In this document: positions 57,956 through 64,000 of the stretch, one piece after another
How the letters are laid out: each line of letters starts with the position of its first letter
Numbering within the stretch: the stretch's first letter is position 1
NCBI RefSeq assembly: GCF_000478885.1
Contig: NC_022567.1
Location: 1,488,001-1,552,000 of the forward strand
From: Adlercreutzia equolifaciens DSM 19450
Lineage (GTDB): Bacteria; Actinomycetota; Coriobacteriia; Coriobacteriales; Eggerthellaceae
Reading direction: 5' to 3'
DNA: 64,000 nt
Made by a program: the position numbers and the translations under genes
The notes under the pieces: model-generated
Told to the model about the DNA's origin: nothing
Seen by the model: the letters and a program-made list of their open reading frames with translations, nothing else
The model's database searches: none

Positions 57956-59578
57956 CTAGTTGGCGCGCTCGCTGAACACGGTTTCGGTGACGCCGTCGAT
58001 GCGGGCGACGATGTCGGCGGGATCCATCAGCATCATGGCCTCGAACAGAGGCGGCGACACCATGTTGCCGCACACGGCCACGCGCAAGGGCTGGAACAAG
58101 AGCTTCGGCTTGAGCCCCGCCTCCTCGCCGGCGGCACGGCAGAGCTCCTCGAGCGCCTCGGCGTCCCACGGGTTGTCGTCGTTAGCGAGAATGCCGCGGC
58201 AGATGGCGAGCGCCTCATCGGCCCGTGCGCCCTCCTTCAGCAGCACCTTCTGGACGCTCTTCTCGTCGAGCACCACCGAGTCGCCCCAGAACAGAAACGC
58301 CAGCTTGGCGGGAATCTCGTCCAGGTGCGCCAGGCGCTCGGCAACAAGCGGGTACATGGCCTCGTAGAACTCGCGATCGTCGTCCACGTCGGCCAGGCAC
58401 GCCTCCCAGGTGTCGGCGTCCACGCCCTCGCCGGGCAGATGCAGCTCGCGGGCGGCCGCTTCCGCCTCCTCTTTGGTGGGCGTCGGCACGACGGTGATGC
58501 CGTCCGGCACGTTCGACCCGTCCAGGTTGGTCTGGGCGAGCCAGGGCTTGGCGGCATCGACCCAGGCGGCAGCGCCCATGTCGCGGATATAGACGCCGTT
58601 CATCCAGTCGAGCTTCTTCTCGTCGAAGATGGAGTGCTTCTTCGTGATGCGATCGAGCGAGAAGGTGCGGCACAGCTCCTCCGGCGGGATGATGGTGGTC
58701 TCTCCGTCGAGCGACCAGCCGAGCAGCGCGAGGAAGTTCACGAGGGCGTCGGGCAGATACCCCCGGTCGCGGTACTCCTCCACGTTGGTGGCGCCGTGGC
58801 GCTTCGAGAGCTTCTTGCCGTCGGGGCCCAAGATCATGGACAGGTGCGCGAACAGCGGCACCTCGGCGCCGAGCGCCTCGTAGATGAGCACCTGGCGCGG
58901 GGTGTTGGAGAGATGATCGTCGCCGCGGATGACGTGGGTGATGGCCATGTTCACGTCGTCGCAGACCACAGCGAAGTTGTAGGTGAACGTGCCGTCGGTG
59001 CGGCGCAGGATCATGTCGTCCATCACATCGATGGGGAAGCTCATGTCGCCGTAGACGGCATCCTTGAACGTGACCGGACCGTGGTCGTCGGGCACTTTCA
59101 AGCGCCAGACATGGGGCTCGCCGGCAGCGACGCGCGCAATGGCCTCGTCGGCCGGAATGGCGCGACAGGTGCGATCGTAGCCCGCGTAACCCCCCTCGGT
59201 TTTCTCGGCGGCCTCGCGCTTGGCGTCCAGCTCCTCCTTGGTGCAGAAGCACGGGTAGGCGGCGCCGGCGTCGATGAGCTTCTGCAGCGCTGCCTCGTAC
59301 GTATCGGTGCGCTGGGTCTGGAAGTAGGGGCCGCAAGGTCCGCCCACCTCCGGGCCCTCGTCCCAATCGAGGCCCATCCACTTCAGCGCGCGCAGAATGA
59401 TCTGGGTGTTCTCCTCGGTGGAACGCTCCGGGTCGGTGTCCTCGATGCGCAGCACGAAGGTGCCTCCGGTAGCCCGGGCGAAGGCCCAGTTGTAGATGGC
59501 AGTGCGGGCGCCGCCGATGTGCAGCTTGCCGGTGGGAGAAGGCGCGAAGCGGACGCGCACGGGCTTGGTCGTGGTCAT
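57956..59578 (-). CDS. gltX: Glutamyl-tRNA synthetase
   Basis: A 540-residue class I synthetase. HIGH-type motif PSPTGKLHIGGART (residues about 12-25), KMSKS-type GKKLSKRHGATN (about 263-274), and a C-terminal anticodon-binding part. Longer than the usual 470-490 residues. It charges tRNA-Glu and, without a separate GlnRS, perhaps tRNA-Gln through the amidotransferase route. AAGGAAACCC precedes ATG. Confidence 0.95.
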   Translation of the reverse strand: MTTTKPVRVRFAPSPTGKLHIGGARTAIYNWAFARATGGTFVLRIEDTDPERSTEENTQIILRALKWMGLDWDEGPEVGGPCGPYFQTQRTDTYEAALQKLIDAGAAYPCFCTKEELDAKREAAEKTEGGYAGYDRTCRAIPADEAIARVAAGEPHVWRLKVPDDHGPVTFKDAVYGDMSFPIDVMDDMILRRTDGTFTYNFAVVCDDVNMAITHVIRGDDHLSNTPRQVLIYEALGAEVPLFAHLSMILGPDGKKLSKRHGATNVEEYRDRGYLPDALVNFLALLGWSLDGETTIIPPEELCRTFSLDRITKKHSIFDEKKLDWMNGVYIRDMGAAAWVDAAKPWLAQTNLDGSNVPDGITVVPTPTKEEAEAAARELHLPGEGVDADTWEACLADVDDDREFYEAMYPLVAERLAHLDEIPAKLAFLFWGDSVVLDEKSVQKVLLKEGARADEALAICRGILANDDNPWDAEALEELCRAAGEEAGLKPKLLFQPLRVAVCGNMVSPPLFEAMMLMDPADIVARIDGVTETVFSERAN

Positions 59579-59900
59579 GGGTTTCCTTCAGTCCTCGGGG
59601 TCGATTCAGGTAATAGCGCCAGTATAGCACGGGGGCTGAGCCATCATTCTTTGACCACATCCGACTCGGCGACGGTTCGGTACAGGGCTCGTGTCCGCAG
59701 CGCAACGGAGCCGTGACGCTCCGTGACAGTTCGGCGGTGGGGCCGTATCGGTTGGACAGCAGCCCTAAGGCGACACCGGAGCGGGCCTAGACTGAAGGAG
59801 CTATGGGAGGGGCTTCGGCTTCGCACGGGCGCCCGCGAAGGACGCGCCGGCTATGCCCCGTTCCACACGTTCCCACGACGCCGTAAGAGAGGAAATCGCC
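59579..59900. other. Non-coding stretch between gltX and the surface protein gene
   Basis: About 320 bp without a gene I trust. It must hold the divergent promoters; TATACT is seen for gltX (minus, near 59,620). The part 59,800-59,880 is GC-rich with paired blocks, but no known riboswitch signature. Confidence 0.3.
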
Positions 59901-62198
59901 ATGGCCCCGTACCGTTCCGTACATGCCTTCACCGTCCGCTTCTTTCCGCACTCGTCGGTGTCCCTCCGCTGGGTTGTTGCCGTGTTCGCCCTTCTCGCCG
60001 CTCTCTGCTGGGCGTCCCCGGCCTGGGCCGTGGACAGCGCTGTCTTCGCCTCGGGCACGGGCACCGAGGCCGACCTCTACCTCATCGAGAATGCAAGTCA
60101 GCTAGCGGCCTTCCGCGATGCCGTGAACGCAGGCGACGACTATGACGGCAAATACGTGGCCCTCGGCGCCGACGTGGATCTCGAGGGCGCCGAGTGGACG
60201 CTCATCGGCACCGGCACGCGCAAGAGCAGCGGCATCGCCGAGGGCAGCACACCTTTCGCTGGCACCTTCGACGGCGCGGGCCACACCGTGAGCGGCCTGA
60301 AGATCACTTCGACCCAGGGCGCCGACTACGCCATCGGACTCTTCGGCATTCTGGACGGGGCCACCGTGAAGGACCTCACCGTGGCCGACGCGAAGATCGC
60401 CGTGCCCCAAAGCGAGCTGGCGGGCATCCTCTGCGGCATGTTGGCGAACGATTCCACTGTATCCGGCGTAAGCGTCTCCGGATCCGTTTCCGGCAAGGCG
60501 GGCGTGGGCGGCATCGCGGGGCGCATGACGCTATCCGGCGCCATCGAGAACTGCGAGAACAGCGCCTCGGTCACCGCCGCGGGCGGCGTGGGCAACGCCG
60601 GCGGTATCGTGGGCGCCGCCTACTACACCACACCCTCGGGCCGCATGGCCATCACGGGATGCCATAACAGCGGGAGCATCTCCGGCACCGACTGCATCGG
60701 CGGCATCGCCGGCCTCAGCGCGGCCTTCGTGTCGAATTGCGAGAACAGCGGCGCCATTGCCGGCACGAGCTACTCTGTCGGCGGCATCGTCGGCGAGCAG
60801 AAGAACTACGGCGCTGTGAGCGGTTGTATCAATTCCGGGGCGGTTTCCACGAGTAACGCCAGTGCCTACGGCATCGGGGGCATCGTGGGATGGGCCCGCT
60901 ACGACGGCGCCGCCCCCGCCTACGCCGCCAGCGCGCCCATCACGGTGACCGGCTGCGCCAACAGCGCCTCCGTGCAAGGCGGCAGCTGCGCCGGCGGCAT
61001 CGTCGGCACGTTCTACAACGCGGGCACCGTAAGCGGGAACACCAATACGGCCGCGTCCATCACCAGCTCGAGCTTCGCCGGGGGCATCGTGGGCAACCTG
61101 CAGAACGCCGACATCTCGTCGCTGCCCTCCACAGTACCCGAGGGCATCCTCGTGGAGAACAACGTGAGCACCACCCCGCTCGATGCCATCACGGCTCCCT
61201 TGAAGGGCCCCTACGCCTACAACAACACGCCGAGCGATTTCACCGTGCGCGACAACGGGAGCGCCTGGGTGGCCCAGGCCGGAGCGACGCGCTATGCCAC
61301 GCTCGCGGGCGCCTTCGCAACGGCCCCTGATCACAGCACCATCAAGCTCGTCAGCAGCGTGAGCGAACAGCCGACCCTCTCCGTTTCCGACGGGCGCGAG
61401 CTCACGCTGGATCTGGCCGGCTTCAACCTCTTCTTCGCCACGGACGGCGGTCTGTCCCTTCAGGATGGAGCCCTGACGGTAACCGGACAGGGCGACGTGG
61501 CGACCGCCGAGGGAGCCGACGGCAAGCCCGAGCCTTTGGCCACCGTAAGCGGCACGGGGTCACTCGCGCTTAAGGGCGGCAGTTACAACCAGGACGTAGC
61601 GCCCTATGTGGCTGATTCCTACGCCGAGTTCGTCCCCGCCGACGCTCACGCGACGGCCCCCTTTTCCGTCGTGCCCGCCTCAACGGCCAAGCACAACGCC
61701 CAGGCCGTCGTTCACGATGGAGGCAAGACCGTTTACTATGGTGACGCCGGCGCAGCCCGAACAGCAGCGGCCGCTGCCCCTGGCGCCACCGTGGAGGAGC
61801 TGAAAGCCCCGAGCACGCCATCGGGCAACGAGGGCGGCGAGGGCAACCCGAGCGACGGACAGACGGGAACGACAAACGACGGGCAGCCGAGCGGAGACAC
61901 CAACGCGAATGCCGGGGACAAGACAGATGACAGCACCGCAGCCGACGACCAGACCGACGGCAACGGGACGAAGGGCGCGGACAAGGATGACGCCTCTAAG
62001 GCGACAGCCAAACCCAGCACATCCAGCGCGGCGTCTGGCACGCATACTTACCGCAGCAGCTCGATCGCCTACCGCGGCGTTCCACAGACTGGAGACGCGG
62101 CCACCGATGCGCTGCTCGCCGTGGGAGCTCTGGCCGTCGTCTCGGGCGGCGCCGCGGCCCTCGCCCGCGCCCGCATGAAGCGTGCCCGGGCCAAGTAG
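59901..62198 (+). CDS. GLUG-repeat cell-wall surface protein
   Basis: A 765-residue secreted protein. Signal peptide (about 1-42, VVAVFALLAALCWASPAWA). Residues about 50-430 hold GLUG-like repeats, recognised by 'VGGIVG', 'GCANSASVQGGSCAGGIVG' and 'CENSGAIAGTSYSVGGIVG'; these form a beta-helix. Then two strand-rich domains, a Thr/Asp/Gly-rich linker (about 620-720) and a sortase-type signal VPQTGD near 735 followed by a hydrophobic span and RARMKRARAK. Probably an adhesin. ATG 59901-59903 with AGAGGAA upstream is preferred over an earlier in-frame ATG. Confidence 0.85.
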   Translation: MAPYRSVHAFTVRFFPHSSVSLRWVVAVFALLAALCWASPAWAVDSAVFASGTGTEADLYLIENASQLAAFRDAVNAGDDYDGKYVALGADVDLEGAEWTLIGTGTRKSSGIAEGSTPFAGTFDGAGHTVSGLKITSTQGADYAIGLFGILDGATVKDLTVADAKIAVPQSELAGILCGMLANDSTVSGVSVSGSVSGKAGVGGIAGRMTLSGAIENCENSASVTAAGGVGNAGGIVGAAYYTTPSGRMAITGCHNSGSISGTDCIGGIAGLSAAFVSNCENSGAIAGTSYSVGGIVGEQKNYGAVSGCINSGAVSTSNASAYGIGGIVGWARYDGAAPAYAASAPITVTGCANSASVQGGSCAGGIVGTFYNAGTVSGNTNTAASITSSSFAGGIVGNLQNADISSLPSTVPEGILVENNVSTTPLDAITAPLKGPYAYNNTPSDFTVRDNGSAWVAQAGATRYATLAGAFATAPDHSTIKLVSSVSEQPTLSVSDGRELTLDLAGFNLFFATDGGLSLQDGALTVTGQGDVATAEGADGKPEPLATVSGTGSLALKGGSYNQDVAPYVADSYAEFVPADAHATAPFSVVPASTAKHNAQAVVHDGGKTVYYGDAGAARTAAAAAPGATVEELKAPSTPSGNEGGEGNPSDGQTGTTNDGQPSGDTNANAGDKTDDSTAADDQTDGNGTKGADKDDASKATAKPSTSSAASGTHTYRSSSIAYRGVPQTGDAATDALLAVGALAVVSGGAAALARARMKRARAK

Positions 62199-62286
62199 CG
62201 TAGCTCGGCATCGCTCGCACCGTAAGCCGCAATCGCCGTGGCTCCTCTTTACCTGAGAGCGCACATCGAGGCCGTCGCCCTGACCA

Positions 62287-62733
62287 CTACCTCCTCGTCG
62301 GCCTCCCCACGGAAACGGGCAACTCCCGCAGGGCCTCCATTACCTCAGCGGCGGCTTCCTCGGCTTGCAACTGACGAGGCATGTCGAGGCCCGCGCGCTC
62401 GAAGGCCTCGGCCAGCGCGGCAGCGTAGTCGCGCTTGTGGGCATCGTTGAGCGCCTTCCACGGAATGCCCTTGAACCAAGCGGCCACCTCCCCATTGAAG
62501 GGCACGCGTCCTTGCAGCATGAGCGCCATGATGACAGGGTATCCCGCGTAGCCCTGCCAGAACGTCGCGTTGTCGTTGGAGCGGTAGCGTTCCTCGTCGT
62601 CCCAGGTCACCCGGTACTCCTTCGACCCGTCCGACGATCGCACGATAAGCGCTTCCGGACTCAAATCGTAGCGATCGTCGACCAGCGCCGTCCACGCCTC
62701 GTACACTTTCTCAACCGGTGGCAATTTTTCCAT
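62287..62733 (-). CDS. Hypothetical cytosolic protein (148 aa)
   Basis: A 148-residue protein starting MEKLPPVEKVYEAWTALVDD. It has a beta-rich N-terminal half (SSDGSKEYRVTWDDEERYRS) and a helical C-terminal half. ATG 62731-62733 with AAGGAG 8 bp upstream is preferred over an ATG seven codons earlier. No family recognised. Confidence 0.6.
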   Translation of the reverse strand: MEKLPPVEKVYEAWTALVDDRYDLSPEALIVRSSDGSKEYRVTWDDEERYRSNDNATFWQGYAGYPVIMALMLQGRVPFNGEVAAWFKGIPWKALNDAHKRDYAAALAEAFERAGLDMPRQLQAEEAAAEVMEALRELPVSVGRPTRR

Positions 62734-62996
62734 GAGATACTCCTTGTATCGCACTTTCTCGTTCTGCTCATTATGACTCCACTGCTTCGGTTCAACGCAA
62801 AACTGCCACTCATCAGTTATGTTGCAAGCCTTCCAGTTATGGTCATTTCATGTGTGCCCATTTACAAAGTGCCTGCTCATAGAGTTATCCACAGCGAAAA
62901 CGAGACACTGCCGCGACATAACTGCGGTTTGACGCTGCTACGATCCCCGCCCTACTTCGATCCATCTAAAAAACAAGGGGCACCATGGCGGTACTT
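62734..62996. other. Intergenic stretch with a DnaA box
   Basis: 263 bp without a gene. TTATCCACA at 62885-62893 is a consensus DnaA box, and CAGTTATG recurs (62,814; 62,834; inverted near 62,920). One box alone does not make an origin. On the minus strand TTGTTTTTT after the transporter stop may be its terminator. Confidence 0.35.
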
Positions 62997-64000
62997 TTAG
63001 CGGGCGCCTGAGCGCTTCCTTTTGCCTTCGGAATTCTGCCCGGAGAGGGAGACGAGGGCGATCATGGCGGCCATGAGGACAAGGCCGATCCAATCCCAGG
63101 CAGAGAACGGAGTGTGCAGCCACAAGGCAGCGATGACCATGGCACCGGCCGGCTCAGCCACGCCCAGAAGGCTCCCCTTCACCGAGCCCACGAGCGACAC
63201 GCCGTAGAGGAACAGCCCGAAAGCAGCAAAGGTACCCAGAACGCCCACGCCACCGATAAGAGCGAGCCAGCCTGTAGCGTCCATGTCGGGAACGAGACTG
63301 CCGGCGGTGCCGAAAAGGTCGGTGAGAATCGAGCCCGCAGCGCCGAGGGCGGCAGAAGGGGCGACGAGCAGCGAAACGATCGCCTCTCCGATGAGCCACA
63401 CGAGAATGGCGACAATACCGCTAATGACCATACCGCAGGCGATGATGGTGGGGCGATCCCATCGGCCGTAGAGCCGTTGGGGCGCCATGATGTAGAGCGT
63501 CTCGGACAAGGCGTTGGCAATGCCCCAAGCCAAGCCCGCCACCGGCAGCACGATGACGCCCCAGTCTCCCTGGGTGGCGATGAGCGTCGCGGCGGCCATC
63601 GCGCACATCAGCCCGACAAAGTCGGCGACGCGCGGCAGACGGCGCGCTCGGGCGCAGGTGATGAGCATGACGAACACCGTGCAGGTGGCCTGGAGCACCG
63701 TGGCCGTGCCGGCGTTGGTGAGGGCCACCGACACCGCATAGGTGATCTGCGAGAGGTACAGCCCCACACCGAACAGAACGAGCGTCGGACGGGCGGCGGG
63801 GCTCCCCAGCAGCGAGAGCAGAGCCTCGCGACGCGTAACGAATACGAAGACGGCGAACAGCAGGGCCGCCACGCCGGCACGTACGGCGGAGATGAAGGCG
63901 GAGCTTACCTCGTAACTCTCCGCGAGGAACTGGATGCAGGCTCCTGAGAATCCCCACAGCGTCGCACCCGCCAGGGCACATACCACCCCTCGCCAGAAGA
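62997..64000 (-). CDS. EamA/DMT-family transporter, partial
   Basis: At least 329 residues with ten hydrophobic spans, in two EamA repeats (first LAGATLWGFSGACIQFLAES, second about 175-310). The frame is still open upstream to the window edge (FWRG before a possible GTG at 63984-63986), so the true start is likely outside. A drug/metabolite exporter; substrate unknown. Basic C-terminus (GKRKRSGAR). Confidence 0.85.
   Translation of the reverse strand, partial: FWRGVVCALAGATLWGFSGACIQFLAESYEVSSAFISAVRAGVAALLFAVFVFVTRREALLSLLGSPAARPTLVLFGVGLYLSQITYAVSVALTNAGTATVLQATCTVFVMLITCARARRLPRVADFVGLMCAMAAATLIATQGDWGVIVLPVAGLAWGIANALSETLYIMAPQRLYGRWDRPTIIACGMVISGIVAILVWLIGEAIVSLLVAPSAALGAAGSILTDLFGTAGSLVPDMDATGWLALIGGVGVLGTFAAFGLFLYGVSLVGSVKGSLLGVAEPAGAMVIAALWLHTPFSAWDWIGLVLMAAMIALVSLSGQNSEGKRKRSGAR

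Noticed and set aside
46475..59716. Long plus-strand frames opposite priA, the ATP-grasp gene and gltX
   Set aside because: Same reason: antisense shadows of well-supported genes, no ribosome sites.
59790..59890. Possible riboswitch before the GLUG protein
   Set aside because: GC-rich pairing exists, but no conserved core of any riboswitch class I know is present.
62885..62893. Chromosomal origin from the DnaA box
   Set aside because: A single box without AT-rich repeats, dnaA or dnaN; likely chance.

Overview
The window is high-GC DNA from an anaerobic actinobacterium, most likely of the family Eggerthellaceae (Coriobacteriia). I infer this from the gene set: a Tat-exported molybdopterin reductase with its iron-sulfur partner, a Tat-exported FAD reductase next to a 12-TM LuxR-type regulator, a c-type-heme sensor kinase, and a short RpoD. 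No genus can be named from the sequence alone.

Positions 1 to about 32,390 are most of a siphovirus-type prophage; its left end lies outside the window. Almost everything is on the minus strand. From left to right are tail genes (fibre-like, Gp37-like, Dit-like, tape measure, tail-assembly chaperone with a -1 frameshift, major tail protein), connectors, capsid, ClpP-like protease, portal, terminase large and small subunits, and an HNH nuclease. Next come a Q-like regulator with a promoter/terminator leader and a run of tiny cysteine-rich, translationally coupled genes. An iteron array follows beside a winged-helix protein, then a helicase-methyltransferase fusion, a phage sliding clamp, a Rad52-like annealing protein, a DUF1351-like protein and an early leader with a large structured element. 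The switch (29,528-29,665) has two face-to-face promoters. Rightward they drive a CI-like repressor and, 9 bp on, a voltage-gated potassium channel. Leftward they drive the lytic genes. A large serine integrase closes the prophage, and its 3' end is read antisense through the host tRNA-Asn(GUU) gene, which marks the attachment site.

Positions 32,392-64,000 are host chromosome: tRNA-Asn, an RlmKL-type rRNA methyltransferase, rpoD, a two-component system with a heme-binding sensor next to a DMSO-reductase-like pair, and the LuxR/FAD-reductase pair. Then come a four-gene minus-strand cluster (ATP-grasp ligase, membrane protein, YbaK-like deacylase, priA), a TetR/radical-SAM divergent pair, metK behind a SAM-I riboswitch, a hotdog thioesterase between two copies of an inverted repeat, a proline-rich membrane protein, gltX, a GLUG-repeat surface protein with a sortase-like signal, and an EamA transporter cut by the right edge.

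The observations most worth following are the potassium channel in the lysogeny operon; a 27-bp inverted repeat shared by the early and integrase leaders; the 19-bp perfect inverted repeat enclosing a second stem upstream of the early genes; the iteron array; two intrinsic terminators inside the late operon that imply antitermination; and a serine integrase that lacks zinc-ribbon cysteines and sits in a tRNA gene.
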